Shown piece by piece: positions 6,947 through 16,046 of a stretch of 64,000 nt of DNA. This DNA is from Streptomyces sp. HUAS MG91. GTDB taxonomy: Bacteria; Actinomycetota; Actinomycetes; Streptomycetales; Streptomycetaceae. Location of the stretch: assembly GCF_040529335.1 (NCBI RefSeq), contig NZ_CP159534.1, forward strand, positions 3,100,001 to 3,164,000. Reading direction: 5' to 3'. Position 1 is the stretch's first letter, and each line of letters starts with the position of its first letter. The translations under genes were made by a program, and so were the position numbers. A model generated the notes under the pieces. That model saw nothing but the letters and a program-made list of their open reading frames with translations, made no database searches and was not told the origin of the DNA.

Positions 6947-9180
6947 GCGCCCGCCAACCGGAAATCCAGCGCGGTACAGCGCCTACCCGCCGAAACCGTG
7001 CGCACCGCCTGCGCCAGCGCCTTCCTCGACCCGACCAGCACGACCAGCTTCTTCGCGCGGGTGACGGCCGTGTAGAGGAGATTGCGCTGGAGCATCATCC
7101 ACGCCCCCATGGTGACCGGGATCACCACGCAGGGATACTCGCTGCCCTGGGAGCGGTGGATGGTGACGGCGTAGGCGTGGGCCAGCTCGTCCAGTTCATC
7201 GAACTCGTACTCGACCGGCTCGTCCTCGTCCGTCAGGACGGTGAGCTTCTGCTCGTCGGTGTCGAGGGCGGTGACGACGCCGACCGTGCCGTTGAAGACG
7301 CCGTTCGCCCCCTTCTCGTAGTTGTTGCGGATCTGGGTGACCTTGTCGCCGACGCGGAAGACCCGGCCGCCGAACCGCTTCTCGGGCAGCTCGGGGCGGG
7401 CGGGGGTGACGGCCTGCTGGAGCAGCGCGTTCAGATTCCCGGCGCCCGCCGGGCCGCGGTGCATGGGCGCCAGCACCTGGACGTCGCGCCGGGGGTCGAG
7501 GCCGAACCGGGCCGGGATGCGGCGGGCGGCGACGTCGACGGTGAGCCGTCCCGCCTCCTCGGTGTCCTCCTCCACGAAGAGGAAGAAGTCCTTCAGCCCC
7601 TGGGTCAGCGGTGGCGTACCGGAGTTGATGCGGTGGGCGTTGGTGACGACGCCGGACTCCTGGGCCTGGCGGAAGATGCGGGTGAGGCGGACGGCCGGGA
7701 CCGGACTGCCGTCGCTGAGCATGTCGCGCAGCACCTCGCCGGCGCCGACGCTCGGCAACTGGTCCACGTCACCCACGAAGAGGAGGTGGGCGCCGGGCGG
7801 CACGGCCTTGACGAGCTTGTTGGCGAGCAGCAGGTCCAGCATGGACGCCTCGTCGACCACGACGAGATCGGCGTCGAGCGGCCGGTCCTTGTCGTACGCG
7901 GCGTCGCCGCCGGGCTTGAGTTCGAGCAGCCGGTGGACGGTGGACGCCTCGGCGCCGGTCAGCTCGGCGAGCCGCTTGGCCGCCCGCCCGGTCGGCGCGG
8001 CGAGCACCACCTTGGCCTTCTTCGCGCGGGCCAGCTCCACCACGGACCGCACGGTGAACGACTTGCCGCAGCCGGGGCCGCCGGTCAGCACGGCGACCTT
8101 CTCCGTCAGCGCCAGCCGGACGGCCTCCTCCTGCTCGGGCGCGAGCGTCGCCCCGGTCCGGCCGGCGAGCCAGGCCAGGGCCTTGTCCCAGGCCACGTCC
8201 CGGAAGGCGGGGAGCCGGTCGCCTTCGGTGCGCAGCAGCCTCAGGAGCTGGGCGGAGAGCGAGAGTTCGGCCCGGTGGAAGGGGACGAGATAGACGGCGG
8301 TGACCGGCTCCCCGTGCTCGCCGGGGACCTGCTCGCGCACGACGCCGACCTCGCCGGAGTCCTCGTCGGGCTCGGCCAGCTCGGCCAGGCACTCGATCAC
8401 CAGGCCGGTGTCGACCTGGAGCAGCTTCACCGCGTCGGCGATCAGCCGCTCCTCGGGCAGGAAGCAGTGGCCCTGGTCGGTGGACTGCGAAAGGGCGTAC
8501 TGGAGACCGGCCTTGACCCGCTCGGGGCTGTCGTGCGGGATGCCGACGGACTGCGCGATGCGGTCGGCGGTGAGGAAGCCGATGCCCCAGACGTCGGCGG
8601 CGAGCCGGTACGGCTGGTTCTTCACGACGCCGATCGAGGCGTCCCCGTACTTCTTGTAGATGCGGACGGCGATGGAGGTGGAGACGCCGACCGACTGGAG
8701 GAAGACCATCACTTCCTTGATGGCCTTCTGCTCCTCCCACGCGTCGGCGATCTTCTTCGTCCGCTTCGGGCCGAGCCCCGGCACCTCGATGAGCCGCTTC
8801 GGCTCCTGCTCGATGATGTCGAGGGTGTCGAGGCCGAAGTGCTGGGTGATCCGGTCGGCGAAGACCGGTCCGATGCCCTTGACCAGGCCGGATCCGAGGT
8901 AGCGGCGGATGCCCTGGATGGTGGCGGGCAGTACGGTCGTGTAGTTCTCGGCGACGAACTGCTTGCCGTACTGCGGGTGGGAGCTCCAACGGCCCTCCAG
9001 CCGCAGCGACTCGCCCGCCTGCGCGCCGAGCAGCGAGCCGACGACGGTGAGCAGATCGCCGCCTCTGCCGGTGTCCACGCGCGCGACCGTGTATCCGGTC
9101 TCCTCGTTCGCATACGTGATCCGCTCGAGGACCCCCTCGAGCACCGCCATGGGGCGCGCCCCCGCCGCTTGATCGGTCAT
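6928..9180 (-). CDS. recD2: RecD2-like ATP-dependent DNA helicase
   Basis: A 750-residue SF1 helicase of the RecD2/TraA type. Order seen: an OB-like N-terminal domain (MAVLEGVLERITYANEETGY), helix-hairpin-helix elements (GLVKGIGPVFADRI and VPGLGPKRTKKI, about 98-145), Walker A GGPGCGKS (367-374), Walker B VVVDEASML (about 440), motif GDVDQLPSVGAGE, and the C-terminal UvrD-like motifs VTIHRSQGSEYP and YTAVTRAKKLVVLVG. It lacks RecB/RecC partners nearby, as expected for RecD2. Role: 5'-3' unwinding in DNA repair (family knowledge). ATG start at 9180. Confidence 0.93.
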   Translation of the reverse strand: MTDQAAGARPMAVLEGVLERITYANEETGYTVARVDTGRGGDLLTVVGSLLGAQAGESLRLEGRWSSHPQYGKQFVAENYTTVLPATIQGIRRYLGSGLVKGIGPVFADRITQHFGLDTLDIIEQEPKRLIEVPGLGPKRTKKIADAWEEQKAIKEVMVFLQSVGVSTSIAVRIYKKYGDASIGVVKNQPYRLAADVWGIGFLTADRIAQSVGIPHDSPERVKAGLQYALSQSTDQGHCFLPEERLIADAVKLLQVDTGLVIECLAELAEPDEDSGEVGVVREQVPGEHGEPVTAVYLVPFHRAELSLSAQLLRLLRTEGDRLPAFRDVAWDKALAWLAGRTGATLAPEQEEAVRLALTEKVAVLTGGPGCGKSFTVRSVVELARAKKAKVVLAAPTGRAAKRLAELTGAEASTVHRLLELKPGGDAAYDKDRPLDADLVVVDEASMLDLLLANKLVKAVPPGAHLLFVGDVDQLPSVGAGEVLRDMLSDGSPVPAVRLTRIFRQAQESGVVTNAHRINSGTPPLTQGLKDFFLFVEEDTEEAGRLTVDVAARRIPARFGLDPRRDVQVLAPMHRGPAGAGNLNALLQQAVTPARPELPEKRFGGRVFRVGDKVTQIRNNYEKGANGVFNGTVGVVTALDTDEQKLTVLTDEDEPVEYEFDELDELAHAYAVTIHRSQGSEYPCVVIPVTMGAWMMLQRNLLYTAVTRAKKLVVLVGSRKALAQAVRTVSAGRRCTALDFRLAGATRQKI

Positions 9181-9210
9181 GATCCGACGGTAGCGGTGCG
9201 CACTGACAGC

Positions 9211-9235
9211 ACGGGAGGCCCCGACGGCCTCCCGT
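9211..9235 (-). terminator. Hairpin in helicase/DUF4287 intergenic region
   Basis: Arms ACGGGAGGCC and GGCCTCCCGT pair perfectly with a five-base loop. It sits between two divergent genes, where a terminator is unexpected, directly after a short minus-strand frame (9235-9339) that reads like the end of a protein but has no start codon. Confidence 0.6.
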
Positions 9236-9339
9236 CAGCGGTGCGGGGCGGCCAATCCGTCGGTGTGGAGGCGGAGTTCGTCGACGACGCGCGGCAGGCC
9301 GGGCTCCTCGCCGCCTGCGTACCCGTCGAGTGAACCGGA
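9235..9339 (-). pseudogene. Possible remnant of a gene 3' end
   Basis: On the minus strand, 34 codons without a start codon end at TGA (9237-9235), immediately followed by a terminator-like hairpin. The reading includes GGEEPGLPRVVDELRLHTDG. A stop followed directly by a hairpin is what a true gene end looks like, so this may be the leftover of a decayed gene; it may also be chance. No family recognised. Confidence 0.2.
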
Positions 9340-9443
9340 TCACTCGCGCGAGCGATGAGTTCGGGGCGGCCGCCCGGTCGTAAGGACAACACCCGTGTAC
9401 GGGACCGTCCCACGGGACCCGTGGCCGAGACAGGAGCGCCGCC

Positions 9444-9665
9444 ATGACCACCACTCCCGCCGTCAAGGGCCCCGCCAGCTACTTCCCCTCCATCGAGAAG
9501 AAGTACGGGCAGCCGGTCGCGTACTGGCAGGACCTCATCCGTTCCTCGCCGCTCACGAAGCACATGGAGCTGGTGGGCTGGCTGAAGAGCGAGCACGGGC
9601 TCGGTCACGGCCACGCGAACGCGCTGGTCGCGCACACGCTCGCCGAGGCGCGCGCGGGCAGGTGA
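9444..9665 (+). CDS. DUF4287 domain protein
   Basis: A small 73-residue protein matching the DUF4287 pattern: a SYFPSIEKKYGQPVAYW core, an SSPLTKHMELVGWLKSEHGLGHGHANALVAHTL helical part, and a short tail. Function unknown; members are cytosolic and sometimes fused to DUF5655. ATG start at 9444 with GGAGCG upstream. It begins 263 bases from the divergent helicase and is followed 98 bases later by the DUF5701 gene, which may share its transcript. Confidence 0.85.
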   Translation: MTTTPAVKGPASYFPSIEKKYGQPVAYWQDLIRSSPLTKHMELVGWLKSEHGLGHGHANALVAHTLAEARAGR

Positions 9666-9763
9666 GCGCGTGGTCGCGGCCGGCCGGGGCGCTCAGGGAA
9701 CTCACAGGGTCGGCCGCCCGTTGGGGGCACGTCCGCCGTACGCGCCCTGCCCGAGGGAGACCC

Positions 9764-10432
9764 GTGTCCGACAACGCCCCCGCCACCACCACCGCGCTGC
9801 CCCTGCTGCCGTCACCGACCGTCCAGGCCGAGCGGCTGGTGGAGCTCGGCGTCCACGAGATCGCGGGGCTCGACGCCGCCGCGCTGCGCGACTTCGCCAG
9901 AACCGCCGAGGAGACGGCCGGCGCGGGCGCGCTGCTCGCCGTGCACCCGGACCGGGCGCCCGCCTCCGCGCTCGCGCCGCTGCTGCACCGGGACGGCCGG
10001 GCCGGGTTCGTCGTGGTCGACATGACGGACGTCGACCTCTTCGCGCCGGTCGACGCCGTCACGGATCTGCCCGACGCGCCGCTCTACCTCGTCGAGAGCC
10101 CCGACCGGGGTGACGAGATGGCCAACTGGAGCCCGGACGAGGCACTTTCCGCCCTCACCGAGCGGGGCCGCACTCCTCTGCTGCTCACCGAGGGCATCCA
10201 CTGGGTGCTCCACCAGCCCGCGGCGCTGGACCGCAACCACTGCTTCATGACGATCGGCTCGCGACTGCGCAGGGCGAACGGGTCGCTGGACGCCCGCACC
10301 CCCGCGATCTGGATCAGCAACGGCACGGGGCGCGACGGCAGCGAGCGGCGCGGGGCGCCCAAGGTCGGCTGGTGCTGGGCGGGCAACCGGCACACGTGGC
10401 TCGGGTTCGGCTCCACCGCCGGGCGCCTCTGA
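9764..10432 (+). CDS. DUF5701 family protein
   Basis: A 222-residue soluble protein recognised as a DUF5701 member, a family common in actinobacteria with unknown function. It has an acidic, alanine-rich N-terminal half (ELGVHEIAGLDAAALRDFA), a central MTDVDLFAPVDAVTDLPDAPLYL stretch, and a conserved C-terminal half with WVLHQPAALDRNHCFMTIGSR and KVGWCWAGNRHTWLGFGS. GTG at 9764 follows the ribosome site GAGGGAGA. Open frame extends further upstream, but without start-site support. The repeat element copy B follows the stop. Confidence 0.8.
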   Translation: MSDNAPATTTALPLLPSPTVQAERLVELGVHEIAGLDAAALRDFARTAEETAGAGALLAVHPDRAPASALAPLLHRDGRAGFVVVDMTDVDLFAPVDAVTDLPDAPLYLVESPDRGDEMANWSPDEALSALTERGRTPLLLTEGIHWVLHQPAALDRNHCFMTIGSRLRRANGSLDARTPAIWISNGTGRDGSERRGAPKVGWCWAGNRHTWLGFGSTAGRL

Positions 10433-10476
10433 CCCTCCGACGCGGGGCGCCGTCCGGCGGGCGCGGGATACGTCGT

Positions 10477-10632
10477 GGCTGGTCGCGCAGTTCCCCGCGC
10501 CCCTGAACACCCTCTGCCGGGCGCGCCTCTCGTCGTGGCTCGTCGCGCAGTTCCCCGCGCCCCTGAGGCATGCGCTTCGCGCAGCCTCCCCTGAAGGCCG
10601 CAGGCCTTTCAGGGGCGCGGGGAACTGCGCGA
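10477..10632. repeat. Intergenic repeat, copy B (two left arms, one right arm)
   Basis: Left arms at 10477-10506 and 10537-10566 are both followed by one right arm at 10609-10632. The duplicated left arm carries one change (GGCTCG for GGCTGG). The element lies between convergent genes ending at 10432 and 10687, as expected for a two-way terminator. Confidence 0.88.
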
Positions 10633-10686
10633 GAAGCGGCCACCGGCCCGCACACGAAGAACAACTCAGGAGCGCGGGGCGGCGTC

Positions 10687-11334
10687 CTAAATGCCGCCCA
10701 TCGGCTCCGGATCCACCCGCACCGGCGTCCCCCACACCCGCACCACCTCATAGTCCGTGAACTCATGCACCAGGCGATACGCCATCGCCGCATCGGGCCG
10801 CCGCCGCTGCGCCGCGAGATAAAGATCCGCCTCGCGGCGATCGTGCCGAGGAGTGCCGCAGAGCTGCCACACCTGCCCGTTCCACATCTCCGGGATCCAG
10901 CGCTGCTGGGGCTGGGGCCGGTCCTCGCGGGTGCCGTAGCGCGAGAGGACCGGGCGGTCGGCGGTCGGGCGGGGAGCCGGGCCGCCGTAGTCCCCCGAGA
11001 TCTGCGAGCGGTGCGCCTTGCGGCGGCGGGTCTCGCAGAGCAGGCACAGATCGGGCGCCGAGGTCTCGACCGGGCCGTACGGATGCTCCTTGCAGCGGGT
11101 CGCCGGCTTCTGGCCCGCCGTCGCGTCGTCGAGCTGGTCGAGCGCGCGCATCAGGTCGCCCCGCACCTCGTGGAGCACGTCGTCCGGGGTGTCGCCGGTC
11201 AGCTTCTCGCCGTGCTCCCCGAGCACGCGCAGGGCGCGGCCGAGTGCGGTGAGCTGCGCGTGGTTCACGGTCCTGTGCTCCGTCTCCGAGGGTCGGGGAT
11301 TACGGCTTCCCACCTTCGCACGCCGCACCGACAT
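10687..11334 (-). CDS. Uncharacterised protein with CxxH...CxxC motif
   Basis: A 215-residue protein of unknown function. The N-terminal third is helical (ALGRALRVLGEHGEKLTG). A probable zinc-binding knuckle follows, with Cys81-x2-His84 (CKEH) and Cys97-x2-Cys100 (CLLC). A basic segment ETRRRKAHRSQ and a tryptophan-rich part (RWIPEMWNGQVWQLC) come next. The C-terminus VVRVWGTPVRVDPEPMGGI is hydrophobic. Starts at ATG 11334 (GGGAG eight bases upstream) or GTG 11268 are both possible; I prefer the former. It is divergent from the ribose-type operon, so its promoter lies close to the LacI operators. Confidence 0.6.
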   Translation of the reverse strand: MSVRRAKVGSRNPRPSETEHRTVNHAQLTALGRALRVLGEHGEKLTGDTPDDVLHEVRGDLMRALDQLDDATAGQKPATRCKEHPYGPVETSAPDLCLLCETRRRKAHRSQISGDYGGPAPRPTADRPVLSRYGTREDRPQPQQRWIPEMWNGQVWQLCGTPRHDRREADLYLAAQRRRPDAAMAYRLVHEFTDYEVVRVWGTPVRVDPEPMGGI

Positions 11335-11394
11335 CTCCCCCGCTCCCATCACGATCCGGTCACGACAACCGGAACAGGGGTTGCCAACAACCCG

Positions 11395-11430
11395 TGTAAT
11401 CGATTCCAATCCCTCGTGTAATCGATTCCA
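11395..11430. promoter_or_regulatory. Tandem LacI-type operators
   Basis: The 14-base sequence TGTAATCGATTCCA occurs twice, at 11395-11408 and 11417-11430. Each copy is a near-palindrome around AATCGATT, and the 22-base spacing equals about two helical turns. Position 72 bases before the lacI start suggests autoregulation and control of the sugar operon. Confidence 0.75.
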
Positions 11431-11501
11431 TGCACATGTGCGTCCCACCACGACCACATGAGCCCCGAAGCCACCCAGGCCACACAGAGGGGAGCCGCAC
11501 G

Positions 11502-12497
11502 ATGGCGAGCATCAAGGACGTCGCGGCCGCGGCCGGCGTCTCCGTCGCCACGGTCTCCCGTGTGCTCAACGCCCACCCGTCGGTGAGCCCGGACGCCCGC
11601 ACGCGCGTGCTGGCGGCGGTGGAGTCGCTCGGCTACCGGCCCAACGCCCTGGCCCGTTCCCTGCGCACCGACCAGACCCGCACGCTCGGCCTGGTCATCA
11701 GCGATGTGCTCAACCCGTACTTCGGGGAGCTGGCCCGTTCCGTCGAGGAGGAGGCGCGGGCCCTCGGCTACAGCGTGATCATCGGGAACGCCGACGAGCG
11801 CCCCGACCTCCAGGACCACCACGTGCGCACCCTGCTCGACCGGCGGATCGACGGACTGCTCGTCTCCCCCACCGACGGCGGCTCCCCGCTGATGCTGGAC
11901 GCCGCCCGGGCCGGGACGCCGATGGTGTTCGTCGACCGGTGGATCCCGGGCGTGGACGTGCCGGTGGTGCGCTCCGACGGGCGGGCGGCCGTGCGGGACC
12001 TCGTCGCGCATCTGCACGGGCTCGGGCACCGGCGGCTCGCGATCATCGCGGGCCCGGCCGCCACGACCACCGGCAGCGAGCGCGTCGACGCCTTCCGGGA
12101 GGCGCTCGCCCGTTACGAGATCGAGCTGCCGGACGCCTACATCGGGCAGGGCGACTTCCAGGCGGAGAGCGGACGCCGGGTGACGGACGGGTTCCTGGAC
12201 CTTCCCGAGCCGCCCGAGGTGGTCTTCGCCGCCGACAACCTGATGGCGCTCGGCGCGCTGGACGCGATCCGCGCGCGCGGGCTGCGCGTCCCCGACGACA
12301 TCGCGCTCGCCGCCTTCGACGACATCCGCTGGTTCGTGCACACCGATCCGCCGATCACGGCGATCGCCCAGCCGACCGGCGAGCTGGGCCGGGCCGCCGT
12401 GCGGGCCCTGGTGGACCGGATCGAGGGCCGCGCCCCGGCCTCGGTCACCCTCCCCGCCGCACTCGTCGTACGCCGCTCCTGCGGCGCCCCCGCCTGA
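11502..12497 (+). CDS. LacI-family regulator of the ribose-type operon
   Basis: A 331-residue LacI/PurR regulator. The N-terminal helix-turn-helix reads SIKDVAAAAGVSVATVSRVLN, then the hinge GYRPNALARSLRT. The periplasmic-binding-protein-like ligand domain includes TLGLVISDVLNPYF, HRRLAIIAGPAATTTGSER and FDDIRWFVHTDPPITAIAQP. ATG start at 11502 follows AGAGGGGAG. Tandem LacI operators lie directly upstream, and the ABC-transporter/ribokinase genes follow in the same direction 54 bases later. It probably represses them until the sugar binds. Confidence 0.92.
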   Translation: MASIKDVAAAAGVSVATVSRVLNAHPSVSPDARTRVLAAVESLGYRPNALARSLRTDQTRTLGLVISDVLNPYFGELARSVEEEARALGYSVIIGNADERPDLQDHHVRTLLDRRIDGLLVSPTDGGSPLMLDAARAGTPMVFVDRWIPGVDVPVVRSDGRAAVRDLVAHLHGLGHRRLAIIAGPAATTTGSERVDAFREALARYEIELPDAYIGQGDFQAESGRRVTDGFLDLPEPPEVVFAADNLMALGALDAIRARGLRVPDDIALAAFDDIRWFVHTDPPITAIAQPTGELGRAAVRALVDRIEGRAPASVTLPAALVVRRSCGAPA

Positions 12498-12551
12498 TCC
12501 CGCGTACAGGGACACCCCACAACCGCGTACCTCAATGGAGAGGAGCAATCG

Positions 12552-14078
12552 GTGAGCAACCCGGACGAGTTGCTGCGTATCGAAGGGATACGGAAGACCT
12601 TCCCCGGTGTCGTCGCGCTCGACAGCGTCGACTTCGACCTGCGCCGCGGGGAGGTGCACGTCCTGCTCGGTGAGAACGGGGCCGGAAAGAGCACGCTGAT
12701 CAAGATGCTCTCCGGCGCCTACACCCCCGACGAGGGCCGCATCATCGCGGGCGGCGAGCAGGTCCGTATCCACGGTGCGCAGGACGCCGAACGGCTCGGC
12801 ATCGCGACGATCTACCAGGAGTTCAACCTGGTCCCCGATCTGACCGTCGCCGAGAACATCTTCCTGGGCCGGCAGCCCCGCCGCTTCGGCATGATCGACC
12901 GCAAGCGGATGGAGGCCGACGCCGAGAAGCTGCTCGCGCGCGTGGGCGTGAACGTGTCGCCTCGCGCGTGCGTGCGGGAACTCGGCATCGCCCGCCTCCA
13001 GATGGTGGAGATCGCGAAGGCGCTGAGTCTCGACGCGCGCGTGCTGATCATGGACGAGCCGACCGCCGTGCTGACCTCGGAGGAGGTCGACAAGCTCTTC
13101 GCCATCGTGCGCGCGCTGCGCGAGGACGGCGTCGGGATCGTCTTCATCACCCATCACCTGGAGGAGATCGCCGCCCTCGGCGACCGGGTCACCGTGATCC
13201 GGGACGGGCGGAGCGTGGGCCAGGTGCCCGCCTCGACGCCCGAGGACGAGCTCGTGCGGCTCATGGTGGGCCGGTCGATCGAGCAGCAGTACCCGCGTGA
13301 GCGGCCCGAGACCGGTACCGCGCTGCTGAAGGTCGAGGGGCTGACCCGCGACGGCGTCTTCCAGGACATCTCCTTCGAGGTGCGGGCCGGTGAGGTCGTC
13401 GGCATCGCCGGGCTCGTCGGCGCCGGGCGCACCGAGGTGGTGCGCGCGGTGTTCGGCGCGGACCCGTACGACAAGGGCTCGGTGGAGGTCGCGGGCGCGA
13501 CGCTGCCGCGCCACGACGTGAACGCCGCCATGGCCGCGGGCGTCGGGCTCGTGCCCGAGGACCGCAAGGGCCAGGGCCTGGTGCTCGATCAGTCGGTCGA
13601 GGAGAACCTGGGGCTGGTGACCCTGCGCGCCGCCACCCGCGGCGGGTTCGTGGACCGCAAGGGCCAGCACGCGGCCGCCGACCGCATCGCCGCCCAGCTG
13701 GGCGTGCGGATGGCGGGGCTCGGCCAGCACGTGCGCACGCTCTCCGGCGGCAACCAGCAGAAGGTCGTCATCGGCAAGTGGCTCCTCGCGGACATCAAGG
13801 TGCTGATCCTCGACGAGCCGACGCGCGGCATCGACGTCGGCGCGAAGGTCGAGATCTACCAGCTCATCAACGAGCTGACCGCCGCCGGCCACGCCGTGCT
13901 GATGATCTCCAGCGATCTGCCGGAGGTCCTCGGCATGAGCGACCGCGTGCTCGTCATGGCGCAGGGCCGGATCGCCGGTGAACTCGCCGCCGCCGACGCC
14001 ACCCAGGACTCCGTGATGGCCCTCGCCGTCAGCACCACTCCCACGACCGACGAAAGCGAGGCCCGTCGTGGCCACTGA
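12552..14078 (+). CDS. Sugar ABC transporter ATP-binding protein (RbsA-like)
   Basis: A 508-residue tandem ATPase of the RbsA/MglA type that energises pentose or related sugar uptake. First half: Walker [10 protein letters not shown] near 40, Walker [12 protein letters not shown] near 165. Second half: a degenerate P-loop [10 protein letters not shown] near 290, typical of this family, then signature [15 protein letters not shown] and Walker [15 protein letters not shown] start at 12552 with GGAGAGGAG upstream. Its end overlaps the next gene's start by 11 bases, so the two are translationally coupled. Confidence 0.93.
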   Translation: MSNPDELLRIEGIRKTFPGVVALDSVDFDLRRGEVHVLLGENGAGKSTLIKMLSGAYTPDEGRIIAGGEQVRIHGAQDAERLGIATIYQEFNLVPDLTVAENIFLGRQPRRFGMIDRKRMEADAEKLLARVGVNVSPRACVRELGIARLQMVEIAKALSLDARVLIMDEPTAVLTSEEVDKLFAIVRALREDGVGIVFITHHLEEIAALGDRVTVIRDGRSVGQVPASTPEDELVRLMVGRSIEQQYPRERPETGTALLKVEGLTRDGVFQDISFEVRAGEVVGIAGLVGAGRTEVVRAVFGADPYDKGSVEVAGATLPRHDVNAAMAAGVGLVPEDRKGQGLVLDQSVEENLGLVTLRAATRGGFVDRKGQHAAADRIAAQLGVRMAGLGQHVRTLSGGNQQKVVIGKWLLADIKVLILDEPTRGIDVGAKVEIYQLINELTAAGHAVLMISSDLPEVLGMSDRVLVMAQGRIAGELAAADATQDSVMALAVSTTPTTDESEARRGH

Positions 14079-16011
14079 CACGCTCAAGAGCAAGCCGGGC
14101 ACCAGTGGTGCCGCCGGGCTGCGCAGGCTGCTGCTCGACAACGGCGCGCTGACCGCGCTGATCGTCCTCGTCATCGCGCTCTCCGCGCTGTCCGGGGACT
14201 TCCTGACCACCGACAACCTGCTCAACATCGGCGTCCAGGCGGCCGTGACCGCCATCCTCGCCTTCGGTGTCACCTTCGTGATCGTCGCGGCGGGCATCGA
14301 CCTGTCGGTCGGTTCGGTGGCCGCGCTGTCCGCGACCGTACTGGCGTGGAGCGCCACGCAGCACGGCGTACCGGTCGTCCTCGCCGTCGTCCTCGCCGTC
14401 GCGACCGGCATCGTGGCCGGTCTCGTCAACGGGTTCCTCATCGCGTACGGGAAGCTGCCGCCGTTCATCGCGACGCTCGCGATGCTGTCGGTGGGGCGCG
14501 GTCTGGCGCTGGTGATCTCGGACGGTTCGCCGATCCCGTTCCCCGACTCGGTCTCGCACCTCGGTGACACGCTGGGCGGCTGGCTGCCGGTGCCGGTGCT
14601 CGTGATGGTCGTCATGGGGCTGATCGCCGCCGTGATCCTCGGCCGGACGTACATCGGCCGCGCCATGTACGCGATCGGCGGCAACGAGGAGGCCGCGCGC
14701 CTGTCCGGGCTGCGCGTGAAGAAGCAGAAGCTCGTCATCTACGCGCTGTCGGGCCTGTTCGCCGCCGCGGCGGGCATCGTGCTCGCCTCGCGGCTCTCCT
14801 CCGCGCAGCCGCAGGCCGCGGACGGCTACGAGCTGGACGCGATCGCCGCCGTCGTCATCGGCGGTGCCTCGCTGGCCGGTGGCACGGGCAAGGCGTCGGG
14901 CACGCTGATCGGCGCGCTGATCCTCGCGGTGCTGCGCAACGGCCTCAACCTCCTGTCGGTGTCCGCCTTCTGGCAGCAGGTCGTCATCGGTGTCGTCATC
15001 GCGCTCGCGGTGCTCCTCGACACGCTGCGCCGCAAGGCCGGGGCCACGCCGGTGACCTCCGGCGGCGGGGGCGGCAAGGGCAGGCAGGCGGCCACGTACG
15101 GGCTCGCGGCCGTCGTCACCGTCGCGATCGTCGGCGCCACCTCGTTCCTGCACGGCGGTTCGTCGGCGTCCGACAAGCCGAAGGTGGGCCTGTCCCTGTC
15201 GACGCTCAACAACCCGTTCTTCGTGCAGATCCGGGCGGGCGCGCAGGCCGAGGCGAAGAGGCTGGGCGTGGACCTGACGGTCACCGACGCGCAGAACGAC
15301 GCCTCGCAGCAGGCCAACCAGATGCAGAACTTCACCAGCTCCAGCCTCGACGCGATCGTCCTCAACCCGGTCGACTCGGCCGCCGCGAGCAACTCGGTGG
15401 GTGCGGCGAACAAGGCCGGCATGCCCGTCGTCGCCGTCGACCGCGGGGTGGAGAAGGGCAAGGTCGCCACGCTCGTCGCCTCCGACAACGTCGCGGGCGG
15501 TGTGCTCTCCGCGAAGACGATGGCCGAGAAGCTGGGCGGCAAGGGCAAGATCGTCATCCTCCAGGGCCAGGCCGGCACGTCGGCCGCGCGTGAGCGTGCG
15601 GAGGGCTTCGCCAAGGGCCTCAAGGAGTACCCGGGCATCAAGGTCCTCGCCCAGCAGCCCGCCGACTTCGACCGCACCAAGGGCCTCGACGTGATGTCGA
15701 ACCTGCTCCAGGCGCACCCCGACGTCCAGGGCGTCATCGCCGCCAACGACGAGATGGCGCTCGGCGCGGTCAAGGCGCTCGGCTCGAAGGCCGGGAAGTC
15801 GGTGCCCGTGATCGGCTTCGACGGCGAGGCCGACGGCATCAAGGCGGTCGAGGCGGGCACGATGTACGCCTCGGTGGCCCAGCAGCCGCGCGAACTCGGC
15901 GAGATCGCCGTGCGCAACGCGGTGAACGCCGCCGACGGCAAGAAGATCGCCCCGGCGGTGAAGGTGCCGGTGAAGGTCGTGACCTCGAAGAACGCGGCCG
16001 ACTTCAGCTGA
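14068..16011 (+). CDS. Fused sugar ABC permease and substrate-binding protein
   Basis: A 647-residue fusion. Residues 1 to about 330 are an RbsC-type permease with about ten helices and the family motif AAGIDLSVGSVAALSA. A Gly-rich linker (SGGGGGKGRQ) and an extra membrane helix near 343-359 follow. Residues about 370-647 are an RbsB-type binding domain (KVGLSLSTLNNPFFVQIRAG, IGFDGEADGIKAVEAG). The binding protein is thus tethered to the permease instead of being a separate lipoprotein. GTG start inside the ATPase gene. Ribose or a similar sugar is the inferred ligand. Confidence 0.92.
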   Translation: MATDTLKSKPGTSGAAGLRRLLLDNGALTALIVLVIALSALSGDFLTTDNLLNIGVQAAVTAILAFGVTFVIVAAGIDLSVGSVAALSATVLAWSATQHGVPVVLAVVLAVATGIVAGLVNGFLIAYGKLPPFIATLAMLSVGRGLALVISDGSPIPFPDSVSHLGDTLGGWLPVPVLVMVVMGLIAAVILGRTYIGRAMYAIGGNEEAARLSGLRVKKQKLVIYALSGLFAAAAGIVLASRLSSAQPQAADGYELDAIAAVVIGGASLAGGTGKASGTLIGALILAVLRNGLNLLSVSAFWQQVVIGVVIALAVLLDTLRRKAGATPVTSGGGGGKGRQAATYGLAAVVTVAIVGATSFLHGGSSASDKPKVGLSLSTLNNPFFVQIRAGAQAEAKRLGVDLTVTDAQNDASQQANQMQNFTSSSLDAIVLNPVDSAAASNSVGAANKAGMPVVAVDRGVEKGKVATLVASDNVAGGVLSAKTMAEKLGGKGKIVILQGQAGTSAARERAEGFAKGLKEYPGIKVLAQQPADFDRTKGLDVMSNLLQAHPDVQGVIAANDEMALGAVKALGSKAGKSVPVIGFDGEADGIKAVEAGTMYASVAQQPRELGEIAVRNAVNAADGKKIAPAVKVPVKVVTSKNAADFS

Positions 16012-16046
16012 GCCGTCCGACACGCAGAATCGCAGAAAGGCAGAGC

